Of a stretch of DNA of 32,747 bases, positions 1 through 9,800 are shown piece by piece. A program made the translations under genes and the position numbers. Source of the DNA: Longimicrobiales bacterium (lineage in GTDB: Bacteria; Gemmatimonadota; Gemmatimonadetes; Longimicrobiales; Gaopeijiaceae); contig JANQDZ010000049.1 in the NCBI GenBank assembly GCA_028278645.1, positions 1-32,747 on the forward strand. Reading direction: 5' to 3'. The notes beneath the pieces were generated by a model that did no database searches, was not told where the DNA came from, and saw only the letters and a program-made list of their open reading frames with translations. How positions within the stretch are numbered: position 1 is the first letter of the stretch; each line of letters opens with the position of its first letter.

Positions 1-71
<71 letters not shown>

Positions 72-328
72 ACAGGAAAGGAAAGTTACTTTTTGTTCAC
101 AGAAGGGTCAACCCTCCGCGGCGGGCCTAAAGAGCATTTCCGCAAACGTTTGGCGGCCGGATTTGCCATCTGTTTCCCTGGTTTTTCGGACACGCACGAA
201 CAGAGGCCATCCGCGTGGGAGGTAATGTCCTCTCCGGCCCTTCTCGACTTGAATCCGCCAGGCCCCGGCCGAGGTTGGGGCCTACCAACACACCGGTTTC
301 TCGGCTATCTTTTGGGTTCCTGTTGGAA

Positions 329-402
329 CGGGACGTGGCGCAGTCCGGTAGCGCACCGCAATGGGGTTGCGGGGGTCCCCGGTTCGAATCCGGGCGTCCC
401 GA
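329..402 (+). tRNA. tRNA-Pro (GGG)
   Basis: A full cloverleaf is visible. The acceptor pairs CGGGACG with CGTCCCG, the anticodon stem pairs CCGCA with TGCGG around loop ATGGGGT (anticodon GGG at 363-365), and the T arm is CCCGG-TTCGAAT-CCGGG. It reads CCC and CCU proline codons. The 3' CCA is not encoded: TCA follows the discriminator base A. A rho-independent terminator follows at once, so this is probably a single-gene transcript. Confidence 0.96.
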
Positions 403-467
403 TCAACGGCTCCTTGACTTCGGTCGGGGAGCCGTTTTTTCATTGCCGTTGATCGGGACGCCCGGAT
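388..467. repeat. 22-bp perfect inverted repeat made from the tRNA-Pro 3' end
   Basis: The arm at 388-409 (T-arm 3' half, acceptor 3' strand and the following bases of tRNA-Pro) is repeated as an exact reverse complement at 446-467. The 36-nt centre contains the loop and distal arm of the terminator. The RNA could fold into one long nested hairpin that sequesters the tRNA 3' end. An inverted partial tRNA copy can also be left by element insertion at a tRNA gene, but no integrase or transposase is visible nearby. Confidence 0.8.
406..440 (+). terminator. Intrinsic terminator of tRNA-Pro
   Basis: ACGGCTCC (406-413) pairs with GGAGCCGT (428-435) around a 14-nt loop and is followed by a run of six T. 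It begins four bases after the tRNA discriminator base, so it most likely ends the tRNA-Pro transcript. Confidence 0.85.
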
Positions 468-589
468 CGCCGAGGACGCGCTTGACTGCTCTTGTCAGGT
501 TCTCCTGTCTGTGTAGCCCCGGGAGATTCTCGAGCTTATTTGACCAGCGCCCGCAGGCAAATCCGGGGACCTCCCCCTTCCGCCAACGG

Positions 590-3025
590 TCAATCCGTCC
601 TAAAAGCCCTCGCTGGGTCCACCATGGTGGCGCGCCGGGCGGGCAAGAAGGCTGCTAACCAGGCCGTGACGGCGAGGCCCAGGGCCACCGCGCCATAAAC
701 CATTGGATCGAGGACGTTCACCTCGAAGACCATCGATTCCAGCCATCGGGTTAGGAACAAAGCCGCGGCGAGGCCGAAGGCCGTCCCGATTCCGGCCATG
801 GCAAGAGCTCTTCCGATGACCATCCGACGGACATCGGGGCCCTGGGCCCCCAGGGCCATTCGGATCCCGATCTCATGGCTCCGCTGGGATACGAGGTAAG
901 AGAGCACCCCGTAAATCCCCAGGGCGGCAAGGGCTAACGCCATCACGGCGAATCCCCCCATCAAGACCAGAGAAAAACGCTGGCTGGCCAAGCTGACTTC
1001 CAGCAGATCCGACATCGTGCGTGCACGGAAGACCACAAGGTTCGGATCGGTTCTTTTTAATTCCTCGGTGATCGTTTGCCGAACGGAATCCGGATTCCCT
1101 CTGAACCTCACCACCTGGATCAAGGCCCAGTTCCGGTTATCCGCGAACTGGGGGTGGGGGATATATGCTTTTGGGGAAATCGCCCCAAAAACGTCATGAG
1201 GGACGTCTTCTACGATCCCGACTACCGTCCGGACGCCTCCGGCCGCCCGGACTCTTCGCCCAACCGCGGACCCTTCCCCAAAAAGCAACTGAGACAGAGC
1301 CTCATTGATAACCAGGACAGAGTCTGCCTCGGCCCCGTCCTGGGGACCCAGAAGTCTCCCTCGGATCACATCCACGCCCATGGCTTGAAAGTAGTCCCCT
1401 TCGACCATTCGCATGTCGGCGCCAGCGGAGTTTCCCTGGCCTTCTCCCTCCCCAAACACCGATACTCCCCAGCTGTGGTATCGACCCTGAACAGGAAGCC
1501 AGGAGGTTGCTCCCACTTCTTCGATTCCAGGCAAAGCCGCGATCCGGGCAAACGTCTCGCGGTAGAATCGGGTCCGGTCCGCACCGGAAGGATATCGAGC
1601 CTCGGGCAAATGGACCTCGTACGTCAGCACCCCTTCAGTGGCCACCCTCAAGTCGACATCCTGGATAGCCTGGAAGCTTCGGATCAGGATGCCGGCTCCC
1701 ACAAGCAGCACCAAAGCAACGGCCATCTCCGCTACGACCATAATGGACCGGATCGTCTGCTGTGAGCGGCCTCCTGTGCTTCCTCGGCTTTCGTCTCTGA
1801 GACTCTGGGCCAAATCTGCCTTCTGGAGGCGGAAAAGGGGGGCGAGCCCGAACAGCAGACCGGTCAAGACCGAGACCGCCGCGGTGAATAGGAGAACGGT
1901 ACCATCCAGACCGATCTCCCACACTCTTGGGAGGCCTTCTGGGCTGAATACCGGCAGGAGTCGAACCCCGATCAAGGCAAACCCAACCCCAAGCAGGCCC
2001 CCGAGAGTCGCAAGAACCAAGGACTCGGCAAGAAGCTGACCCAGAAGATCTCCACCTTTGGAGCCCAGGGCCGAGCGGACAGCCAGTTCCTTCTTCCGGG
2101 ACATGCTTCGGACCAGAAACAGGTTCGCCACATTCACGCACGTGCTCAGGAGTACCAGGGCCACCGCTGCCATCAGAATCCACAAAGTGGCCCTGACGCC
2201 GCCCACCTCATCCTCTAAAAGGGGAACGACCCTGGGAATCCACACTCCTTCGGAGGCCCATTCCTGCTCCTCGCCAATTGCTCGGGCCAGCACATCGATT
2301 CGTTCTTGGGCCTGGGAGATTGAGGTTCCCGGGGAAAGACGTCCGACCACGGAGAGGTAGTGGTTTTGGCGGGTGTTGGAATCTCCTGGCCTTAGATCCT
2401 GAGGGGTCCAAACCTCGACCTCCCCAGCGGCGGGCCCCCGAAACCCCCGGGGCATCACGCCGACAATCTCATATGCCCTTCCGTCCAGTTCTATGGTACG
2501 GCCCAGCACCTGCGGGTCACCCCCGAAGTGCCTCTGCCAGAGCCCAAAACCGATCACGGCCAGCGGGTAGTCATCTCGTTCTTCGTCGAGGCTGAACCCC
2601 CGCCCCACCTGGGGCTGGATCCCCAAGGTGGAAAAGTATCCGGAACTCACCCTCATCCGGACCACTCGCACAGCACCCTCATCCCCCGATAGGTCCGAAC
2701 CCAGTTCCCGATAGTTGTAAAACGCCGCCATGCTTTCGAACCCTTCAGCCTGGTCGCGCCAATCCGAGAAGTCGGGTCCGGTGACGAAGTTTTGAGCGAA
2801 CTCCCGTTCTCCGGTCTCGGCCACCTGCCATTCTTGATAGATCCGCACAAGCCGATCCGAATCTCTGTAGGGGAGGGGCCTGAGCAGGATGGAGTTCAAG
2901 GCCGAAAACACGGAGGTGTTGGCTCCGATCCCCAAAGCCAGGGTCAAGACGACGACGGTAGAGAATCCCGGTCTCTTCTTCAGGCCTCTCAACGCGAGAC
3001 GAAGGTTCTTCAGGATTTGTTCCAA
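590..3025 (-). CDS. ADOP-type orphan ABC transporter permease (MacB/FtsX family)
   Basis: About 811 residues. The N-terminal helix (STVVVLTLALGIGANTSVFS) is followed by a MacB-type periplasmic domain, a trio of membrane helices (WILMAAVALVLLSTCVNVANLF region), a second periplasmic domain and three C-terminal helices. The end reads PARRATMVDPARAFRTD. This is the duplicated layout of orphan FtsX-like permeases common in Acidobacteriota and Gemmatimonadota. No ATPase gene is adjacent. Substrate unknown; the family is linked to efflux, lipoprotein or envelope functions. I chose TTG at 3025 because AGGAGG (3033-3038) sits 7 nt upstream; an in-frame GTG at 3073 would add 16 residues with no clear ribosome site. 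It lacks the N-terminal prefix segment seen in the second ADOP of this window. Confidence 0.9.
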   Translation of the reverse strand: MEQILKNLRLALRGLKKRPGFSTVVVLTLALGIGANTSVFSALNSILLRPLPYRDSDRLVRIYQEWQVAETGEREFAQNFVTGPDFSDWRDQAEGFESMAAFYNYRELGSDLSGDEGAVRVVRMRVSSGYFSTLGIQPQVGRGFSLDEERDDYPLAVIGFGLWQRHFGGDPQVLGRTIELDGRAYEIVGVMPRGFRGPAAGEVEVWTPQDLRPGDSNTRQNHYLSVVGRLSPGTSISQAQERIDVLARAIGEEQEWASEGVWIPRVVPLLEDEVGGVRATLWILMAAVALVLLSTCVNVANLFLVRSMSRKKELAVRSALGSKGGDLLGQLLAESLVLATLGGLLGVGFALIGVRLLPVFSPEGLPRVWEIGLDGTVLLFTAAVSVLTGLLFGLAPLFRLQKADLAQSLRDESRGSTGGRSQQTIRSIMVVAEMAVALVLLVGAGILIRSFQAIQDVDLRVATEGVLTYEVHLPEARYPSGADRTRFYRETFARIAALPGIEEVGATSWLPVQGRYHSWGVSVFGEGEGQGNSAGADMRMVEGDYFQAMGVDVIRGRLLGPQDGAEADSVLVINEALSQLLFGEGSAVGRRVRAAGGVRTVVGIVEDVPHDVFGAISPKAYIPHPQFADNRNWALIQVVRFRGNPDSVRQTITEELKRTDPNLVVFRARTMSDLLEVSLASQRFSLVLMGGFAVMALALAALGIYGVLSYLVSQRSHEIGIRMALGAQGPDVRRMVIGRALAMAGIGTAFGLAAALFLTRWLESMVFEVNVLDPMVYGAVALGLAVTAWLAAFLPARRATMVDPARAFRTD

Positions 3026-3187
3026 GAATCCACCTCCTGATTTGAGCACACGACGGAGACTGGGCGCATACACAAAACACCAAATCCTCCGACGCTTGTT
3101 CCTTCCTTAGACGTCGAACGGCCGGACAAAGTGTCGTGAGCCTCTGAGAGGATACCAAAAATACGAGCGGGTGGCCGTGCCTCCGGC

Positions 3188-4678
3188 TCAGGAAGGCCCA
3201 AATCGTTGGAGATACTCCTCCAGCCTCACCTTCTTGCGAGTCCGATGGGAACTCATGGATCTCACCTTCCCGAATACGGGGCGCTCCGTCCAGCCCCGGT
3301 CATATCGTCCAAAACACCAGAAGATCCCGGAATAGGAGTTGGGATCCCGCCCGTCGAGGGCGAACCGATCGTTTAGATCGATCATGACGTCCAAGGCCTC
3401 CTTCGGGGTCCGGCTCCACTCCAGGATTTTTTTCCCCCAAAGCATTCTGAGGTAATTGTGGATCACCCCTTCCTTTCTGAGCTGGCGCTGGGCTGCGTTC
3501 CACAGCGGGTCGTGGGTCTCCGCTTCCAGGAACTCTTCAAGGGAGTAGAGGTGAGGGCGGGGATCCCCCTGATGGACAGCCAGGGTGTCCTGAGCCCAAC
3601 CCGGGAGGGAATCATAGCCGGCGTAGTCATCCCTCCTATGGGTCATGTTGAACCCCAGCTCTCTCCAGGTGATGAGTTGGTCGAGGAAGGCTTCCGCCCC
3701 ATCCCCCATCCCCCACCAACCGCTCCGGGATCCGTCGGCGCGACTGGAGAGACGGACGGGGGTCCACCCTTCACGCCGGGCGACTTCCGCGAAGATCTCG
3801 TGGCTGGAGATGTCTCCGAAGTGGAGATATGGAGATAGGCCGGAGGTCGCTCGAAGGTCCGGGTGGTTCCTGTCATTGTGATACCGGTGCAAAACCCCGC
3901 CGAGGAATGCGGACAGCCGGTCGTGGGCCGGTAGGGTCCCGCCCTTGGCTTCAACCGCAGGCACCGATTGGTCGGCGGTGAGAGCCTGAAGCTCTCCGAG
4001 GTCCCCGGAAAGAAGGACCTCCGTCGTCGGCGGCCAACGATCGAGAATGAGTGGATCGAGCTCCGCTGCCATCCCCGCCCCAGCGCCCCCCGACACCAAG
4101 GGCATGGGGCGCGAAAACGGATCGGGTTCGGGCAGCCCCCCCAAATGATCCGGAAGGTTTTTCTGGAGAAACCGACGAAAGTGATACGCCGCGGAGAAGG
4201 TGCGACCGGCCACACTGAGTGGCAGAAGACCGTTGGAGTCCACGGCTTCCAGCCTCACCCCCACTCGGCGGCCACCAGCCTCCACCAGCTTAGGGAGGAA
4301 GAAAGAGGGGAAGTCGTCTGCCACGACACAGCAAGCCTTGTCGGCCAAGCTTTTCAGCAAGCCTCGGGACTCCCCGGATTCCCGCTCGACGAAGGGATAA
4401 TGGGTTACGGGGAATCCCCGGAGGGCCCGCGATCTCTCCGCCATCCCATCCAGGATAAACCGGTGGAAGCGCGGGCTCGCATAGGGGTAGTCCAGGAAAA
4501 GGGCCTCCAAGATCACCAACGGCTTGCCCATGGACCTTGCCAGATCATCCGCGTGTTGAAGGGCGAAGTTCCATCCCAGACGCCGAAAAGCTGTCATCCA
4601 GTAAAGGACATAATCCCCACTGGGGTTCAACTCCTTGGAGTTGACCGGTCGGATTCTGATGGGAGGCACGGAGGTCAT
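3188..4678 (-). CDS. phr: Class II CPD photolyase (deoxyribodipyrimidine photo-lyase)
   Basis: Predicted to repair UV cyclobutane pyrimidine dimers using FADH- and blue light. The N-terminal antenna half contains YVLYWMTAFRRLGWNFAL, a class II signature. The C-terminal FAD/DNA-binding half contains YLHFGDIS, ITWRELGFNMTH, a run near LRMLWGKKILEW, and DGRDPNSYSGIFWCFGRYD followed by the ERPVFGKVR motif. Length (496 aa) is normal for class II. The ATG at 4678 begins 2 nt after the TAG that ends the upstream thioredoxin-like frame and has no good ribosome site of its own, which suggests translational coupling. An in-frame GTG at 4693 overlaps that frame and is the alternative start. Confidence 0.94.
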   Translation of the reverse strand: MTSVPPIRIRPVNSKELNPSGDYVLYWMTAFRRLGWNFALQHADDLARSMGKPLVILEALFLDYPYASPRFHRFILDGMAERSRALRGFPVTHYPFVERESGESRGLLKSLADKACCVVADDFPSFFLPKLVEAGGRRVGVRLEAVDSNGLLPLSVAGRTFSAAYHFRRFLQKNLPDHLGGLPEPDPFSRPMPLVSGGAGAGMAAELDPLILDRWPPTTEVLLSGDLGELQALTADQSVPAVEAKGGTLPAHDRLSAFLGGVLHRYHNDRNHPDLRATSGLSPYLHFGDISSHEIFAEVARREGWTPVRLSSRADGSRSGWWGMGDGAEAFLDQLITWRELGFNMTHRRDDYAGYDSLPGWAQDTLAVHQGDPRPHLYSLEEFLEAETHDPLWNAAQRQLRKEGVIHNYLRMLWGKKILEWSRTPKEALDVMIDLNDRFALDGRDPNSYSGIFWCFGRYDRGWTERPVFGKVRSMSSHRTRKKVRLEEYLQRFGPS

Positions 4679-4680
4679 GG

Positions 4681-5049
4681 CTAGCGAATACACCGAATCC
4701 AGGATTTATGGACGACGTCCTCAAAGCCTTCCATCTCCTGGGCGATCCTCACTGGGAGGAAGTCTTTCGTGAAAATAGGTTCGATATCTTCCCGCTCTAG
4801 CCAGGCTTCCAGCCGGCGGCAGTAGCCTCACCAGTCTGCTCCCGTATGGAGGAAAACCAACCGGCCGTCCTTCTCCGCCTGGGTCAGTGCGGCAGCCAGC
4901 GCTTTTTCAGCGGGAATCAGTTCCTGCTCTGCTACCTCAGGGGGATCTTGGGCAGAGACCTCCCCAGGAGCGCCGACCAGAAAGAGGAAGGACACGAAAA
5001 GAAACAGCGAAGGTGAGAGGGTCCTAAGACTACTTCGATACCGGAACAT
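4681..5049 (-). pseudogene. Exported thioredoxin-like protein with UGA at the first active-site Cys (selenoprotein candidate or decayed gene)
   Basis: ATG at 5047-5049 has a good ribosome site (GGAGGAG, about 8 nt upstream). It starts a clear signal peptide (MFRYRSSLRTLSP then a Leu/Phe/Val core, cleavage near VSAQ). The mature part reads LVFLHTGADW, then TGA (4828-4830), and the same frame goes on with GYCRRLEAWLERE and DIEPIFTKDFLPVRI to TAG at 4681-4683. Family members of this thioredoxin fold have W-C-G-x-C here, so UGA stands exactly at the first Cys (UGYC). Against function: the readthrough product is only about 122 residues, and the usual C-terminal half with the cis-Pro segment (GGIPW-type) is missing. 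Either it is a Sec-encoding gene of unusual length or a pseudogene with a Cys-to-stop change and a 3' deletion. The TAG lies 2 nt before the photolyase ATG. Confidence 0.6.
4800..4817 (-). other. Possible bacterial SECIS-like hairpin downstream of the in-frame UGA
   Basis: Just after the UGA, GCCGGC (4817-4812) pairs with GCC-T-GGC (4806-4800, one bulged U) around loop TGGAA. The loop GG lies 18-19 nt after UGA, inside the spacing known for bacterial SECIS elements, which carry a G in the first loop positions. The stem is only six pairs and the region is GC-rich coding DNA, so chance pairing is quite possible. Confidence 0.2.
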
Positions 5050-5224
5050 GACTCTCTCTCCTCCGGAGAGACGTGGAGTAGCTCGAAGACGTCGAAGTGC
5101 TCGGGCCACAAAATCGACCGGTCGCTTTCACCGGGAAAGGAGGGGTGGATGCATCGACCCGGAGAGGTTCGTAGTATGAGGAGAGACCCGGTCGCCTCCA
5201 ATGATTCCCGACTTGGAACCCAAG

Positions 5225-6760
5225 ATGTTCAGATTAACAACTGGATGGCTGCTATCGTCAGCCACTCTTTGCCTGCTCCTCACCTTCTCGGGTACGTCAT
5301 ACGCCCAGGTTCCGACCTCCGCACATGTACCCAATCCCGTTTTTGAAGAGGTAAGGAGCACCATCCTCGACGCCATAACCACAGGCGAGATCCCCTCAAT
5401 GTCCGTGGCCGTTGCGAAGGGCGGAGAGGTCATCTGGGAGGAAGCGTTCGGGTGGGCGGATCGAGAGAGAATGATCCCGGCCACCCCGCACACCATGTAT
5501 TCAATGGCGTCCATCTCAAAGCCCATCACCACGACCGGCCTGATGGTTCTCGTGGAACGGGAAGAGGTGGATCTGAGCGCTCCGGTGAACAAGTACATCG
5601 CTCCGGCCGAGTTGACCGCTTTTGAAGGAGACGCATCAAAAGCGACCGTGACCCACATTTTGAACCACACCTCCGGCCTCCCGGTCCACTATTCGGTCTT
5701 TTATGATGACGAACCGCACCGCCAACCTCCTCCTTTCACCGAGTCGATCCGTCGGTACGGCATCCTCGTCCATCCTCCCGGTTTCGCGTACCAGTACGCA
5801 AACTTCGGGTTTGGCCTCGCCAGCCACATTATCACCTGTGTTTCGGGGGCTCCCTTCGAGGAGTTCATGAAGAGGGAGGTGTTCCTGCCTCTGGGGATGA
5901 TCCACACCAGCATCGACGTGGGGCCGGGGTTGGAACAGTTCGCCGCGGTCCGTTATGGGGGAGATGGGAAGCCGGTGCCGTTCTTCGTTTCTGACCACCC
6001 GGGGGCGTCCCAGGTCTACTCCAGTGCTCATGACCTCATCCGGTTCGGGCTCTTCCATCTCGGCCACACACTACCGGAGCAAACCCAGATCATCTCCTCT
6101 GAATCCATCGAGTTGATGAAGAAGGACAGCGATCCCAATCCGGCGAATGACCGTTACGGATTGGGTTGGTTCCTCAACGGGAATGAGTACGGGTATCCCA
6201 TTATTTGGCATACCGGGAGCATGCGAGGAACGAACACGATGTTGAAGTTCGTGCCACAGGAGGACATAGCGGTTGTGGTGCTCATCAATACGTCCTCCGA
6301 CCTGCGCCAGAAAATCCCGAGGGATATCATCGGTGTTTTGCTTCCCGACTACGGGGAAAGGTGGAGGGCCGTACGGGACCAACCCAGTGAGTCGATTGAC
6401 AGGCCATTCGAGCCCACGCCGGAGCTGGTTGGTCACTGGGAAGGGAGCCTTACGACTTATGACGAGACGGTTCCGGTCACCGTGACCATCCAAGACGACG
6501 GCGACGTGTTGGTGAAAATCGCAGACCAGTTGAAGACGGTCATGGACCGGGTCCGATTCTCGAATGCCTATCTCACGGGAACCAGCCACGGGACCATCCC
6601 ATCCACCGATGCCAGAACGCATCCACACACCATCAGCTACCGGCTCCTTCTGCAGGAGAACCGACTGAGTGGTTATGTCTCTACCGCGTTCACGACCGAT
6701 CGCTCGTACGGAAATCTCTCGTCCTATCTCAGCCTGGTGAAAGAGGTGCCAGGAAGGTGA
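5225..6760 (+). CDS. Exported serine hydrolase, beta-lactamase / class C (Pfam Beta-lactamase) family
   Basis: About 511 residues. Signal peptide MFRLTTGWLLSSATLCLLL ends near SYAQ. The catalytic triad motifs of serine beta-lactamase and D-Ala-D-Ala peptidase folds are all present: S96-I-S-K99 (SxxK), Y191-A-N193 (YxN) and H329-T-G331 (the KTG-box equivalent). A C-terminal beta-rich extension of about 110 residues follows, starting near PTPELVGHWEGSL, as in DUF3471-like tails. Likely a periplasmic esterase, peptidase or beta-lactamase-like enzyme; the substrate cannot be read from sequence. ATG 5225 fits the signal peptide; ATG 5201 would add eight residues. The next gene's frame is open from an ATG overlapping this stop (TGATG), but its likelier start lies 57 nt on. 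The two are probably one transcript. Confidence 0.88.
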   Translation: MFRLTTGWLLSSATLCLLLTFSGTSYAQVPTSAHVPNPVFEEVRSTILDAITTGEIPSMSVAVAKGGEVIWEEAFGWADRERMIPATPHTMYSMASISKPITTTGLMVLVEREEVDLSAPVNKYIAPAELTAFEGDASKATVTHILNHTSGLPVHYSVFYDDEPHRQPPPFTESIRRYGILVHPPGFAYQYANFGFGLASHIITCVSGAPFEEFMKREVFLPLGMIHTSIDVGPGLEQFAAVRYGGDGKPVPFFVSDHPGASQVYSSAHDLIRFGLFHLGHTLPEQTQIISSESIELMKKDSDPNPANDRYGLGWFLNGNEYGYPIIWHTGSMRGTNTMLKFVPQEDIAVVVLINTSSDLRQKIPRDIIGVLLPDYGERWRAVRDQPSESIDRPFEPTPELVGHWEGSLTTYDETVPVTVTIQDDGDVLVKIADQLKTVMDRVRFSNAYLTGTSHGTIPSTDARTHPHTISYRLLLQENRLSGYVSTAFTTDRSYGNLSSYLSLVKEVPGR

Positions 6761-6816
6761 TGGGGAGAAGCCGGCAGGGATGTGAGGATGTGCATCAGGA
6801 CGGGAGGGGTCGAGTC

Positions 6817-9800
6817 ATGAGACGGTTCCATGGGCTCCCGGGGGCCTTTCCCATGTTCGGTCTCTTGGCAGCCACCGTGCTCTGCGGTGCTTCATCTGCC
6901 GACGCTTCGGCCGCCAGGCCTTCCGCGCTCTGGATCCAACCCGACGACGCACAACGACAGGCCGATCCATCCAGCCTCCGCATCGACCTCCCTCGGACCC
7001 ACCTCTCCGGCTATTCACAGGACGTCCGGGGCGAGGTCCTGAACTACCACTCCCCTATCCCAACCATCAACAGCTCCCTCCTGGTCCGGTCGGAGGACCG
7101 GGTTCGGTCCATCGCCTGGGAAAGCCAACCCGTGCCTCCTGATCTCGGGGAGGAGGTGGTCACCTTCGCGTTGATGTTGGGAATCGACGTGAACGTCGAT
7201 CCCCGGACTTTCGACTTTCGGGTGAACGGCCAGGACGTTTTTCAGATCCAGAACCCGACCGAAGCATCGCTGGGCCAAACCATGGTTTGGGAGGGCCAGG
7301 GTATCCGCGGCGAGTTCAGGGTGACCTTCATGGATCGGTACGGCGACGCCATGGGGTTTTTCTTCCTCACGATCCCCCGACACTTCTGGGAGCCCGGAGA
7401 GGCTGTCCAGTTCGAGGTCTTGGGAGAGAGCGCCGGTGCTCGGACCTGGCTCCTGGTCTTCCGAGACCCCCTGGAGCCCTATGTCCGGCTGAACAACGCC
7501 CCGGCGGTGGTTCGAACCGACGAAGGGGAGGCCCAGATCATCCGGTTGGACCTGCTGACCCTTGGTGAGAGGGACCGCTTCAGGATGGAGAGCGCCATCG
7601 GCTCTGTGGACTCCGTAGTGACCATGGGGCACAGCCGGTTCACTCTTCCGGTCCCGGCTGTAGAGGTGCCTCGGGATGTGGATCTCGAGCTGTTGCTGGG
7701 AAGCCACCGAACCGAGGTCTCTTACCAGGTCACGCCTCCTCGCCGAATGGAGATCCATCTCCACCACCACACCCATCTGGACATCGGATACACCCACCAC
7801 CAAGACGAAGTCGAAAGGCTTCAATGGGCTCACCTGGAGGAGGCCCTCCGACTGGGGGAGGAATCGGAAGGCTACCCTGAAGGGGCACGGTTTGTCTGGC
7901 AACCGGAAGGCATCTGGCCCGTGGACACCTATGTCCGAGCCCACCCCGGAGAGAAAACCGACCTCCTCCTGGAGGGGATTCGCCGGGGTTGGATCGAGCT
8001 GGACGGTATGTATGCAGGACTCCTCACGGGCCTCGCCAATGAGGAAGCTCTTCTCCGTGCTTTCGAGGCCGCTCGTCGCCTCGGCGAGTTGAGTGGGGTC
8101 CCCATCGAGTCCGAGATGGTGAGCGACATCCCCGGATTTTCATGGGGGCTGGTAGAGGCGATGAGCCGGCACGGCCTGAAATACTTATCCATTGGGCCGA
8201 ACTTCGGACACCGCATCGGCCGCCTGACTGAAGAGTTGGGTGACCAGCCTTTCTATTGGGAGGGGCCATCGGGGGAGAGTCGGGTCCTGACATGGGTTTC
8301 CGGCGGAGGCTACGCTTGGTTTCACACAGGCTTGGGGTACGACTCAATCACCGCTCGCTTGGACGAGGAGAAGGTCTTCCGTTACTTGGACCAGTTGGTC
8401 TCGACCGACTACCCGTACGACCTCTCATACCTCCGCTATAACATCGGGTCCGACAACGGTCCCCCCGACCCGGAGCTGGCCCGGTCCGTCCAAGACTGGA
8501 ACCAGCGTTACGCGTCTCCCGTCCTCCGCATCGCCGGAATGACGGAAACCTTCAGGGAATTCGAAAGGCGTTACGGATCGACCCTCCCGACATACCGCGG
8601 GGATATGACGGGTCATTGGGAAGATGGTGCGGCCTCCTCGGCCCGAGAAACGGCCATGGTCCGGAGAGCGGCCGAGAATCTCGTCCAGACAGAAAAACTT
8701 GCGGGCCTGAGAGGGGCCGAGCTGGATTCGGACGCACTGAGGGAAGCCTGGCGTAACGTCCTTCTTTTCTACGAACACACATGGGGGTCCTGGAACTCCA
8801 TCAGCGAACCCTACTCTGATCTCACCGTCACGTCTTGGGAACGAAAGAAGGCATTCGCGGAAAAAGCGGCGGAACTGGCGGACCATCTGAGATCTACAGC
8901 CCTATCCGACACCGGCGAGGACACGGAGCGGAAGATCGCGGTCCACAACACCCTGCCCTGGCACCGGTCCGGCCTCGTGGTGCTTCCGGCTGAAGCGTCA
9001 AGGGAGGGGGACCGGGTCACGGAGCTTGGACGGGGTCCGGTTCCCTCCCAGCGCCTGGCCTCAGGCGACCTGGCGTTCCTGGCGAGGGATGTGCCTGTGG
9101 AAGGGATCAGAGAGTTCAAGGTGGAGCCAGGCGCTGCGTACCCGGCCCCAGAATCGGGCGAGCCGGTCGGCGGCACTGTCGCGACCTCGACCTACGAACT
9201 GACAGTGGACGACTCAGGGCAAGTCACTTCTTTGGTCCACAGGCCGAGTGGCCGTGAGCTCATCGACAGTAGCCAGGGCGGCTTCAACCAATACGTCTAT
9301 GTTCCCGGGAGGGACCCCTCCACGGCCGTCTCCGCGAGACCTGAAACCATACGTTGGATCGACGAAGGCCCCCTCGTATGGACCCTCGAAATCACCACAC
9401 CGGGGAAAGGCCTTCGGGAACCGGTCGTCACCCTGGTCCGGCTCGTTGAGGGCCTGGACCGGGTCGAGATCTCGAACCGGATCGCGAAGGAGTGGGTCCT
9501 GGATCCGGAAGCCGTCCTTTTCCGGTTTCCCCTCGCGATCGAAGAGCCTGAGGTCCGGTTCGACGTCCCCTTCGGAGTAGTCCGCACCGAGGAGGACCAG
9601 GTCCCTGGGTCATCAAAAAACTACTTCAGCATTCAGCGCTGGGTGGACGTGTCCGACGAGCAGGGCGGAGTGACTCTTACCAGCGTTGACGCCCCCCTCA
9701 TTCAGCTGGGTGAGATCAGAACCGATCCGATCGTGGCGGGCTGGTTGGGCCGGGCCGAGCCTTCGGCCACCATCTATTCCTACGTGATGAACAACTACTG

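Noticed and set aside
7015-7944. 309-codon minus-strand open frame inside the GH38-GHL10 gene
   Set aside because: Antisense shadow of a long coding frame with strong domain motifs; no signal, domain or ribosome site.
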